A model generated the notes under the pieces. That model was not told the origin of the DNA. It made no database searches and saw nothing but the letters and a program-made list of their open reading frames with translations. DNA of 64,000 nucleotides from Amaurobius ferox (taxonomy: Eukaryota > Arthropoda > Arachnida > Araneae > Amaurobiidae), in NCBI GenBank assembly GCA_951213105.1, contig OX578142.1:114573065-114637064 (forward strand). Reading direction: 5' to 3'. This document shows positions 35,895 to 47,022 of the stretch, in pieces (position 1 is the stretch's first letter; every line of letters starts with the position of its first letter). The position numbers and the translations under genes were made by a program.

Positions 35895-36485
35895 CAGCGG
35901 TTCCCAACCTTTATTCCCTTGAAAACCCGCGCCTGTTTATTTTCTTAAATCGTAACCCCCCCCCCACCTATTTTTTGAATGTAATAAAATTTAATTAATT
36001 AAATATAATGCAATAAACTTTAATGTCATAAAATTTAATTAATATAAAATGTGCGAGATTAAATCCTGTTAGATTTTAATACAAAGATTAAATTACAAGA
36101 CCATCATTAGAAAATATATAAAGATACAAATAACTTGCTGTAAAATGAAATGAATAAATAGTATAGTATACTTTCGTCTTTTAAGATTTAAAAATCCTAC
36201 ATAATGGAACTTCATGAACTAAACTAATGTTTCAAGAAAGTAGTGCATTTTCCCAAATTAATATAAATTTTATAATGTTGACTACTTTAAAAGAAATTTT
36301 TTTATTAAAGTTTGCATTATTCAACCTTAAAAGAATATAAATAAATTTTGAAAATATAAGTATAAATGTACTTTTAGTCATTGATTTCTTAAAAAAAATA
36401 TCTTTGGTCTAATAAAATAATTTAAATGAGTCCTATTCTTCAATACTGAAATTTTTGCATGTATCTGAGGTTGGGAAACACGACT
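35895..36485 (+). mobile_element. hAT-like MITE
   Basis: The left end CAGCGGTTCCCAACCTTT is a typical hAT terminus, and GAGGTTGGGAAACACGA near 36466-36483 is its inverted partner with some decay. No clean 8-bp target duplication is visible (ATTTAGAA against about CTCTAAAA). There is no transposase. A run of about 10 C sits near 35950. Confidence 0.55.
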
Positions 36486-36708
36486 CTAAAATATACATTA
36501 TATTACGAAAAGAACACTTACTTATTCACAGAAAAAAAAGCTAGCATTGCCTGGAATTTAAGATGCAAATCTTTGATTAAAATTCTAGTTGAACTTGTAA
36601 GAAGTCTTCGAAAACCAACAAACACTTTAAAAATACACCTGTTTAAAACAAAAAATAAACAAGATGATATTTGGATAAAAAGTGAGATGTAGTAAGTTAA
36701 AAATAATA

Positions 36709-37935
36709 CAAGAAAGATCAATCATGCTTAAAGCATTGATTATGAAACACTTTCCAACTTCAATGCAATTTTATTTAAACATGTCTAAAATGCAATACAT
36801 TCCTCGGTAATATTTTAAAACTTATCACAATACTACATTAATTTATTATATTTGAAACCTTAAACCTTCATCGAAAAAAATTAACGTCATTCAAATGACG
36901 GCATTAAAGTATAAATTGCCTGGTTTAAACATCTCTTAAATGTTATACATTCCTCGGTAATAATTTTAGAATTATCATAATACTACGATAATTTATTATA
37001 TTTGAAAACTTCATCGAAAACAACTGAAATCCATTCAAATGACGTCATAAAAAAATAACACGCCTGGCTCTCTCTATAAAAGCAACATTTCATTCATAAA
37101 TAATTCCCCCATTCATGTCATTCATCACAATACTATAACAATTTATTTTATTTAAAAATTAAGACCATTGAGCTGCGAGTAAGTAAACTCTATGCGTAAA
37201 ACTTCATCGAAAAATATCGTCCTTCTCTTTCTAAAATCAATGAATTCATATCAGCTAAGCAGACTCCATGGACTAAATGATTTTGTGTTAAAGAATTACA
37301 GCGATTCTAATACAACTCATTCTACATATTTTGCTGTTTACATTTTACATAGGTGAAAAATAGGCTTAATAGTAGAAATAATCAAATTTGGAAGAGCATT
37401 TAAACTGAAATATATTGTCATTGCGTTGTTTCAGTATCTAGATGCACAGAATTTAGGCAAAAATAAAGTAATTTTAGGACGGATACAACACTCAATATGA
37501 ATTAAAAAGAACTTTAAAAATCACGATTTTGACACAAGATGGATGCCATATATCATTTTGAAGTGGGTCATGTGATCGTTTCATATCATGGACACGTGAT
37601 CGCTTAATATAAGAGGTGTTATTATTATTTTAATTTTTATTTAAAAAACAACTGAATATATTTCGCTGAATTTTTTTTTATATATTTTATGGAACAATTT
37701 GAATATTGCCTAAAATTTTCGAAGCAATTTGTGAATTTTAAATCCGCTTAAAAAATGCTTGAAAAATTAGGTCCCATAGGGCTCAATGTATTCCATTTTT
37801 TCAACCCGGGTTCAATCCAAAACTAATTGGGTGATATTATTCATTTATATTCCCATAGGTCCTATAGACCGTCTGAACAACATACTAAAATTTCATTTTG
37901 ATTAAGTCATTTTTACGGCAGTTATCGTGCTAACG

Positions 37936-37973
<38 letters not shown>

Positions 37974-38022
37974 ATGAACAAAGTCATAAACACTTTTCAA
38001 CTTTGTTGTAAAGTGTTAAAAA
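36709..38022 (+). mobile_element. Family 1 dispersed repeat, full-length copy
   Basis: It runs from ACAAGAAAGATCAATCATGC to the terminal CAACTTTGTTGTAAAGTG hairpin, preceded by about nine GACA repeats. At ~1.31 kb with both ends present, it is the best reference copy in the window. Confidence 0.75.
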
Positions 38023-39994
38023 CCCCGCCCGCTTGCCATCTTGTGCCACGCACTGCAAGTAAACTCCATCTGACGTCCCATATAGTATTCGCGGCGGAGG
38101 AGTGGCACCCCCCTGAATAAGACTGGCCATCTTCAGTGACTAGTCTGTCTGCTTTCTGCAAGAGGTTGCCTTTTGAAAAGCTCTAGGAGGGGTAGACAGG
38201 TTGCATCCAATGATACGCCCCAGATGTACTGAAATGGAAACTACAGAACTGCAAGAGGGTACATAGGCTACTGAGCCCCGTAATTCACCTTCCTCCTAGT
38301 AGGTCTCACAGATACATTACAGCGACTAATAATAAACTCAGAAATCTGAATTTAAAAATTCTGCATATGAAGGATGTCAACATGTACAATTCCCTAAAAA
38401 TATTTTTTCCTCCTCCTACAACCTAATGCACGTTACACGATTGCGCAATGGCTCTCAGGAAAAATATTAGATACATTTCCGCTCATGTGTATGTTGGTCA
38501 AAAGAAGTTCTTTCTGGTGAAAATTAAATATTTATTCTTTCGTTACTGATTGCTGCTATATGGATCTTTCAAAAATCAAAACTGCAATCAGAAATTCAAA
38601 TTTAAAGATACCGATGTGTGATATGCTTGCTCTCATTTTCCAGTAGCATAACTGCTCACTGTAGTAATTATTAATAAACAGGATAGAAACAGCACATAAT
38701 TTAAAAAATATTTTATTCATTATAGCACTGCAGGTCAGGAGGTAATTAAGTTGACGAATGTAACGAAGTCGAACTGTGAAAACATACATTTAAATGTAAA
38801 ATATTAATAAAATAATGTAAGAAAACACCCATTTTCAATTTAGCTGTCCTACTTTTTCTACAACCAAACATTTCGTAGACGCTGTTTCCTTGTATCTTTT
38901 TTATTTTTTTCATTACACATTAAAATATTCAGCATATTTATATTTTCTTTTAAAATGGCAAATATTTCAATAGAATAAATTTAGTTCCGTGAAATTTCCT
39001 TCAGATGACCTAGTTATGAAATGACTTCAATAAAGGTTTTTCGATATCAAGAGAGTTATTTCCTGGTATCATCATTACAGTTCACACTGAGTTTATTTGA
39101 TTTCAAAATCTACGATATTATTGCAGTATCAGAATCATATTATTGCAGCATCAAGTGAATTATTTAGCTAAAAACGTAATTAACATCACAGAAAGGACGT
39201 TGAGAATTAAGATGACAATATATAGAGAGTTTAGAGTTTTAGATATATCATTAAATCAACCTGGACCCAATAGAAAGGCAATACGATTGCCCATTTTATA
39301 GAGGTTTGACCCCCTTTCCTTGAATACGTAAATGGAAGGAACAGCTAGCTGACCGATGTGTGATTGCTATTTAACCCATTGGATTACAAATTAATGTCTG
39401 AGTCCTTCATAGTTTAGCCTTATTGACTTACTAGGAAACCGCATTATTTTGCTTGCATTTCAGCATGATACAAGAAAGTAACAGCAGCAAAAAAAATCAG
39501 CCTGCTCTAGTCAGTAGCTGGCTCTCCATTGCCTCCATCACACCCCATTTCCATACAGCTGAAATGAAAATGGGGGAAATGAAAATATTTGGGGGCCCCT
39601 CGGATAATGAAAATCCCCCCCCCCCTCTTTCTTGTGTTCTTGTGATTTTAAAGCCTCAGCAGTTCCGTGTAGCCCAAGCTAAATTTTATATGAATTTTAT
39701 GCCGACTATGTGGAACGTAGAAGGACTGAAACTGTCAGTTTCCATAGAAATTCGCAACATTGCGGGAAATAGCAAGTTTTCTTATTGCTGTTGTAGTTAA
39801 CGGTTACGGAGCGCATAATGTACATGAAACTGGTCCGTGGATACTGTTAGCAATGGGAGTGTCTTCCTTCAGCCGAAATGGCTTTGCGTGAATAATGTTT
39901 TGTAAAAAAAACTTCAGTAAAGCTCCAATTGTATATCCTTTTAAGGCTTTCAAAGGAGTACGAATTACTCGCATTCTGTTTATTCACAGCTGGA
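38023..39994. other. Intergenic, no gene supported
   Basis: A GC-richer patch at 38023-38330 shows no sustained frame. A 115-codon frame at 39453-39800 contains a run of Pro from a C-rich tract and no recognisable domain, so it is not called. Confidence 0.35.
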
Positions 39995-40340
39995 TAAAAT
40001 GTAGAAATTTAACCGCCTTTTCAACATAGTTCAGAATATTGACATGCTTAAATTTAACCGCCTTTTTAACATAGTTTAGAATATTGAAATATTTAAATTT
40101 AACCTTCATTTCAACATAGTTCAGAATATTGAAATTTAACCGTCTTTTTAACGTAATTCAAAATATTGAAAAATTGAAATTTAACCTCCTTTTCAACATA
40201 GTTCAGAATATTGAAATACTTAAATTTAACCGCCTTTTTAACATAGTTTAGAATATCGAAATATTTAAATTTAACCTTCTTTTCATAGTTCAGAATATTG
40301 AAATTTAACCGCCTTTTCAACATAGTTCAGAATATTAAAA
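39995..40340 (+). repeat. Minisatellite with ~57/~40-bp alternating units
   Basis: Units follow AATTTAACCGCCTTTTCAAC then ATAGTTCAGAATATTGAAAT, with or without an extra ACTTAA segment. About seven units are present. The 70-codon minus-strand frame (repeating FNILNYVKK) is the array's translation. Confidence 0.85.
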
Positions 40341-42635
40341 TATTAAAAATATTTACAACCACAATATTTCCAAAACTAAGAACTCAATCTAAAATTCAAT
40401 TACATATTTCTGTAGGAGTTGTAAAGCACTACAAAATTGCTCACTTACTGTTTCAAGCCAGCATTTTTAATTTTCGAGATATAAGTAAGCATTACAATTT
40501 TTAAAAACGAATTTTTTTTAATTTTCTTCAATTTGACAAGGCAATTGCTGAAAAACTGTAAGAGCTTTCTAAAAATAATTTATTGACCTAAAAATTGAAT
40601 TCAAAACTGAGCATTTTTGTAGTTTATTATTTATATATTTATTTTATAATTTAGTAGGTATATTGAGTGAAATTAATCAAAGTGAAATAAAAATTTATTT
40701 AAAGAAAAATAATTTTAATTCGTAAAAGAAAAAGTATTTCACATTATTAAAATATTGAAATTATTTTTGTATATTCCTAAATGGTACCCTGCATACGATA
40801 ACGACAAAGAAAGTATAAATTGCAGGTATTTTTTTTTTTTATTAAGCTAGGGGGCTCGCCCTTTGCTCGCTACGCTTGCCTAAAAGTGTTTACATTTTCC
40901 CTAATTCTCCGATTTTAGCCACATACCCCAGTTATAGACGTTATTCACTACTACCTGCAATAGGAGTTAAAACCATTCGGCCTAAAGAATAAATTTAATG
41001 CAGAGTTTACTATTTAATTTAAGGTAACTTTGATGTATATCTCGCTAACCGTAACTTCGTCGACTACGTTATAAACAGTTTTTATTGGTATGATTAAAAT
41101 ATAATTTCCGATAAGGAAACCATTAAAAAAAAGTATTCGATTGAATGAAAGTTGTGGGAATCTTTGAAATAGAAGAAAGTGCATTTGAAGATAATTGTTT
41201 TATTTGTCTAAAATGTATTTCTATTTCGTCTAGTAAATGAATGTATCATTTGTCTCACAAATGAAGGTTTAATTTGTATAGCAAATGAAAGTCTGTCAAA
41301 TGAATATTTTGTTTGTATAGAAAATAACAGTTCAAGATATAAAACTTTCTGCGCATGCAATAATTATGATGTCCACATTTCTGACCTTGAAATTAACCAA
41401 TTAAGTAAGATTATTACAGATGAAAGAACAGGTGAAAGTAATTTTATAGGAAATTTAATTTCTTCGCTTTATAGTACAACCTAAGAAAGTTATCGCCGAG
41501 TTATATGTCCCGAAAACACAGCCGCATAATTACCCTAACCCCGACCGTAATTTCCAATACGCTTTTCGCAATTTGCAAAACTCAATTTTAAAAAGTTCTT
41601 TAATGAAGTTGAAGTATTTAACTATCAGAATCAGTCATCCAAGATAAAGGTCCCTGTAAAATTGAACGCACTCAAGAAAAGATCATTAATCGCGGAGAAA
41701 ATACACAAGCATCGTTACGGGAGGCAGGATTTAAATTTCCATCAGGAAAGGCGTGCAAAGTCTTCACGCGCTACCCGTCCAATCATCACACGTCGGGTTT
41801 GATCAGGAATAACGGGGTTGTGCTATAATCAGCAGCCTAGTTTCTGGAAAACTAAGTATTCAAGTTCTGATTAAACTTTCAAAGTCAGCCAAATAAAAGC
41901 AGCCGTGAGTACATATTGCTTAATGAGCGTATTGAATGAAAAGTGCAAAATGACAGGGGTTGAAAATGTGCTGGTTTTTATAGTTGCTTCCACAGTCCCG
42001 AAAATATAAAACACTAATTTTTTCTCTTGATACAGGCAGTAATAAAGGGAAGGATATTTTATTCACCATCTTTTTTAAAAAAGAATTAACCATTTAATTT
42101 TTTTCCTCCATGAGCATTTGGGGGGGGGGGGGGGAGGGGGTACTCTTCATGGTTTTTAAACGATTTTATAGTGTATAATTTTTAACGCTCGAATGGCTCC
42201 GTTGCGGAGACATGTATTAATGCTATAGAAATCGGAAGGCTCTGCTATGGAAACATTTCTGTTATATCTTATATATATATAGATAAATGAATCATTTTTT
42301 AATGTAAAATTGGTACTACGTAAGTTTACGGCTCCCGGGATGAAACGCCAATGATTGTTGCAAACTGTCGGCAAACGGCCGGCAGTCCTAACTGTTGCGA
42401 TTTCGTTAAACCACATGTTATCTATGTGGCTGATGGAATATTCAGCTTAGTTATAATATCAGCTATAAATATCCGTTTGTGTTCAGTATCGTGTAGAGCT
42501 AATCAATTACTGTAAGTTTGTATTGTGTCTAAATTTAAGTTTGTATTGTGCCTAAATTTGTGTAACTTTGCTATACTGCTAATGAGTATATAAATATTTA
42601 TTCTTCATACATCTATTGTGCAATTAATTAATACC
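40341..42635. other. Intergenic, nothing recognised
   Basis: AT-rich for the most part. At 40850-40890 GGGGGCTCGCCCTTTGCTCG is an isolated GC-rich motif. A run of about 16 G lies near 42121. No gene is supported. Confidence 0.35.
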
Positions 42636-43157
42636 ATGGAAAACGAAATTTCTAGTAGTGAAGATGGGTGGGATTAGTAGTTACATAACATGGATGTAAA
42701 TAGTACTATTGGAGATTGCGATTCTAATAATAATTGTGACAATAGTAGCGGTACTGGCAGTAACTCTGACAACAGTGAAGTAGTGTGCCCTAAACGAAGA
42801 AGACTTCGAAGACTTTCATATAGTAGTGACGAAGAAATCGATATATTAGGTGAAATTGACGATGAAGATAATGATAAATGGGAAGATATTATAGATGACG
42901 ACAATTATATACCCAGTATACCTTTCTCAACATTTCCAAAAATACCCAGACTCCAAATTCCTAGGAGCATGCAAACATCAACATGTGCTGGGAACCCTTC
43001 GCTACACTTAGGGGAGTGTTTTGAAATTTTCATACTAGGAATGATTATAAAAATTAATTTAGTAATAAAGAATTATAACTTCAATTTTCATGTATCTTTT
43101 TTTAACTTTCATTCCTTTAATCCAGGTTCACACATATTTTTTGTTTTATTATTATGA
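42636..43157 (+). pseudogene. Possible piggyBac-type transposase N-terminal remnant
   Basis: From the ATG at 42690 a 155-codon frame encodes an Asn/Ser/Asp-rich start, a basic patch (KRRRLRRL), a strongly acidic stretch around residues 48-74 and then IPSIPFSTFPKI and LGECFEIFI. An acidic N-terminus followed by a Pro-Phe segment and a (D/E)xF-type helix is the usual opening of piggyBac (DDE_Tnp_1_7) transposases, but the catalytic domain is absent and the last ~40 residues look like read-through of AT-rich DNA. An in-frame ATG at 42636 gives 13 codons (ending EDGWD) and then two TAG codons before 42690, so the start is broken or is a separate short upstream frame. No terminal repeats or TTAA duplications were recognised. 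The family is inference from general architecture. Confidence 0.35.
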
Positions 43158-46013
43158 ACGTACTGTAATAATTTAACCACATACCCTCGATCTGTTGGTA
43201 TATGTTATAATAATAAATCTCGAGAGTTAGGAGTTAATTATGAGTTACATGCCCAGGATGGGTGTACGGGACGAAATATCTTTTACCATTTTAATTTTCT
43301 TAAATAATTTTACATTACAGTTATAAGTAATGACGGACAAAATTTCAAAAAAAAATTGAAGATATAAAAATAAAAAACTTTAGAAAATATCTTTTCACAA
43401 TTATATCAGTCAAACATTAATTTTTCTTAAGCATACATATTCTCAGGTACGATTACAGGATGCAATAAATGATATTAGTCTCCATATTTATTATACAGTG
43501 AAAATTTTATAACTTCATTGACTCGAATTTTTGTATAAATCGAAGATTTTCAACGCCTTGTTCCAAATTTATTTTTCCATACATTTTAATTCCGTTCATA
43601 GAAATTTTTCAAGTCGAATTTTCCCATAACTCGGGAGGATTTCGCAATGCAATTTTCATTTCCACAACTCGAATTTTCTTAATGAAGAAGCTGGTGTCAT
43701 CTATATATACACTTGACTGACATTTCTTATGATAACTCGTTCCAAAAGTTGTGACTTTCAAGAATTGCGTCAGTATACAAAACAGTGTGCAATATTCCCC
43801 TCCAATAGATGCTATTGTGAATGTATCTTTAATTTTATTAAAAATCTGCATATACTTCAATTTTAACTAAGTTGCAAATGTTTATGTTGTAATAAATTAT
43901 AGTTCAGAAAATATTCAAAGTTTATGGATGGCAATGTAGCTCTAAAAATTTCTATATATGTTGGAAATTTCAGTTAAATGCTGGTTTAGGGATATTTCAC
44001 ATTTTCCTAATATATTCTGAGATTTATTGTGTAACTCCAGTTTTTTGCAACTTAAAGTATTCTACCGTGTTCCACTGGAGATTCGAGTTATGGCAGTTTC
44101 ACTGTATATTCAAATACGATGAAATAAATTGTCATTATAAAATGCAGATATAATTTGAATTAAAAATGGAATTTTTTAGTATCCTATAAAACAGTTACAC
44201 AATAACTTTATGTAACTGTGTTAAAGGGATTTTTTATTTTGTTATTCACACAATTGACGTATCGTTAATTAGTAATTAATACCCTATTATACATAAAATA
44301 TAAATAAATGTATTAATTTTCAGTAATAGATATTTATGAATAACTAGGAAATGTACTCGGCGTTGTCCTAGAGTTGAAGCAGAGATTAATTCAATTCATA
44401 AATCTAAAAAAAAAAAAAAAAAAAAATTATTCCCATAAATAATAATGAAAATTGCGTGAAATCCGTGTACACCGGCACAATAATCGTGATACACCCCCCC
44501 CTCTAGTAAAAATTAACCATTCCCCCTACAAACACAATTTAAATAGAAATAGAAACCCATTTTGACCTCTCATGAAAACGTAAAACAAAATATATCCGAC
44601 CCCCCGCCACCCCCCGTCACCCCCCCGATAGAAGCTGCTTTCGGAGATGACGCACCACCCCACCCTGCGACAACACATCAGCTAACATTTCCTTCAGCCA
44701 TAGGAACTGGAAAGCAGAAGACGAATAATAAAAGATTCAAAAGGAAATACTTTCACTCGGAGAGATGGTGGGGCTTAAAACGCACTGCTACCAGGTAAGA
44801 GTATACATTTTCGAAATATTGACGGAATTTCGTCAAACTTTGAAAATCTGTATACGAAAACAAAGTCAATTTTGTACTATGGGGCCCTTTAATAAACATT
44901 TAGCTGTAGTTTAAAAAATATTACGGTCGTATCACGAAAATTGTATCAGAAAATATATTTTCGATATATGTATTTAAGATTTGTTCGATTTAGTTTTTTA
45001 AGACATTTTTTCCATCGGTCGGGGATTAAAAATACTATAACAAAGAAAATATCCATCATTTTAAATTTTCGACACTTGAGCAACATTTTCTCAACTTTTA
45101 GCTTCAGCTAAAAAAAAAGAGATTATACCGCTAAAATCGAGGTGTGAGTCAGATTTTTAAAATAGGTCAAGAAAAATAGAAAAATTGAAATCGGTAAAGA
45201 AAATAGGCAAAAGTGGGTAAAGAAAATAGGCAAAAGTGGGTAAAGAAAAATAGAGATGGCAGATCGAAAATTGAAGAAGAGACGTTTCTTAGGACGGGGT
45301 ACGAATATAGCTCACAACCGTGTTTCAACATAGAATATCTAGGAACTAATTCGAATTTTAAAAATATGTCGCTGAATCATATTGTCAAGGGAAAGATCCA
45401 GAAGGGGCACAGTACCAAATTTCACAACTATCCAAAACTTAGACTTTCTACTACAAACTACACACACTGTCCTTTCCGGCCATTCAATTTGCTGCTCTAA
45501 GTCCTCGGACGAGCCGGATGGTCTGGGCTTTCGACACACTGTCCTTTATTATGTAACATTGACTGTATTTAATTAAACATCCTACACCATCCCTCCTCCT
45601 GGGAAAAAAAAAATTCTAGACCTTTTTAATTCGATTGATATATGTTCAAGGTCTGTTTAAAGGCATGAGCTAGAGGGAGATGACCCCACCCCAAGAGGTA
45701 TACTCAGCCCCTGAAAAAAGTACTTTATTTACAGCAGTGACATGAAATTTCATCCAAAATGTATTTTAAATTTTGCATAAAAAATTAATTCATTTACTAT
45801 TTGTTAATAATTTATAGTCATTTACATGGATTGAAGTATATAATAAAAATTGTTAGTTTACAGATGTTAATGATTAATTGTACATAAAATTTGATTCAAT
45901 AATACATAACAATTGTGGTCTCTAAAATGCACTCTATTTAGTTATAATTAAAATATATTTTAATGGATCAATATTTTGACTTACCCCCCTCCCCCCTAAA
46001 AGATTTATGGTGA
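43158..46013. other. Intergenic left flank of the palindromic element
   Basis: No gene supported. It contains a run of about 21 A near 44410, C-rich runs near 44490-44625 and a 22-bp unit (AAAATAGGCAAAAGTGGGTAA) repeated two to three times at 45196-45250. Nothing in it is duplicated on the right side of the element. Confidence 0.4.
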
Positions 46014-46019
46014 GACCCT
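46014..46019 (+). repeat. 6-bp target site duplication, left (GACCCT)
   Basis: GACCCT immediately precedes the AG terminus of the palindromic element and is repeated right after its CT terminus at 58494-58499. Six base pairs is the duplication length known for Polinton/Maverick integration. Confidence 0.85.
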
Positions 46020-46049
46020 AGTAGGGGATTAGGGAGAGTTCAGCGGCAC

Positions 46050-46180
46050 TTCAGAGGCGGTGAATCCCTATACTTTAACATGGGGAACCCTCCGAGGCCA
46101 GAAAATGAGTGCATCAACAGAGGCGGTGCTAAAGTCTCATGCTTTAACATAGGGGTTCTCAGAAGTCGGTGTGAGGCGGC
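46050..46180 (+). repeat. Subterminal GAGGCGG repeats, left end
   Basis: GAGGCGG occurs at 46054, 46120 and 46172. The first two lie in longer matching units (CAGAGGCGGTG ... CTTTAACAT ... GGGG). Mirrored at 58333-58463. Such repeats near an end could be protein-binding sites for replication or integration; that is inference. Confidence 0.65.
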
Positions 46181-46339
46181 ACAGTTCCATAAGGTGACGT
46201 CACAGAAGAGAGTGGAGTTTATGACGTATATTGTTTTTTCCTTTTTTGTTTTTAGTAACAAAATTTCGTAAATGCAAGTTTTTTTCTTATAATTTTTCTA
46301 AAATGTAAGTTTTTTTTTTCAACAAGTCGGATTTTGAGG

Positions 46340-46760
46340 GTTGTTGGATTTCTCTATGGGAAATAACCTGAATTTTAAGAATGTGCCGTTTTTAGCGTTT
46401 TTTTCACAAAAAGTTTTCAAAACGTTAAAAAAACAACAAAAATGTACGTTTTTTCAACAAGTTGAAGTTTTGGAGTTGTTGGATTTCTCTATGGGAATTA
46501 ACATGGGTTTTCACACTTTTGTGTATTTTTTGTAAAAAAAATGTGGTTTTTCGCAAAAAAGCGGCCAAAAATGTGTTTTTTGAAAAACGCGGAATCGGCC
46601 GATTTTTTTCAAACTGTCGGATTTCTCTATGGGAATTAACATAGGTTTTCACACTTTTGCAATTTTTTGAAAAAAAATGTGCGTTTTTGCAAAAATGCGG
46701 CCAAAAAAGCGTATTTTTAAAGTAGCAGAATCGCGTGAATTGGGTGTATAGAAGGGGTGT
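46340..46760 (+). repeat. Subterminal ~137-bp tandem repeat, left end
   Basis: GGATTTCTCTATGGGAA begins at 46346, 46481 and 46619. The intervening parts share TTTTCACACTTTTG and homopolymeric GCAAAAA/TTTTT runs. The mirrored array is at 57753-58173. The array raises several open frames that are not genes. Confidence 0.75.
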
Positions 46761-46910
46761 GTTTCCTCAACCATTTCGGTCTCGGATTTCAAAATTTTAA
46801 TATTTGTAAACATAAATATTTAAAATAATAGCAGATACTTGTTTTCAACTATCCAAATGTAGTAATGTCTCTTTAAGAAATTAGATGCTGTTAGAAAAAT
46901 ATATTATTTT

Positions 46911-46916
46911 TTTATT
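46911..46916 (-). terminator. Polyadenylation signal for left polB
   Basis: AATAAA on the minus strand, about 107 bases past the stop codon, after a purine-rich A/G tract (coding-strand view) and a small hairpin GGTGTAT-CCT-ATACACC. It mirrors 57597-57602. Confidence 0.5.
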
Positions 46917-47022
46917 GTGGTCCCACCTCCACCCGGTGTATAGGATACACCGCCACAATTTCTATTTTTTTTTTTCTTTTTTTTTTTCTCCTTTTTTTCC
47001 CTTCTTTCTCTTTTTCCTTTTT

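Noticed and set aside
39453..39800. 115-codon frame
   Set aside because: It has no domain and contains a Pro run from a C-rich tract; codon use does not stand out.
42690..43157. Intact host gene
   Set aside because: The C-terminal third reads like AT-rich non-coding sequence, and two in-frame stops precede the ATG.
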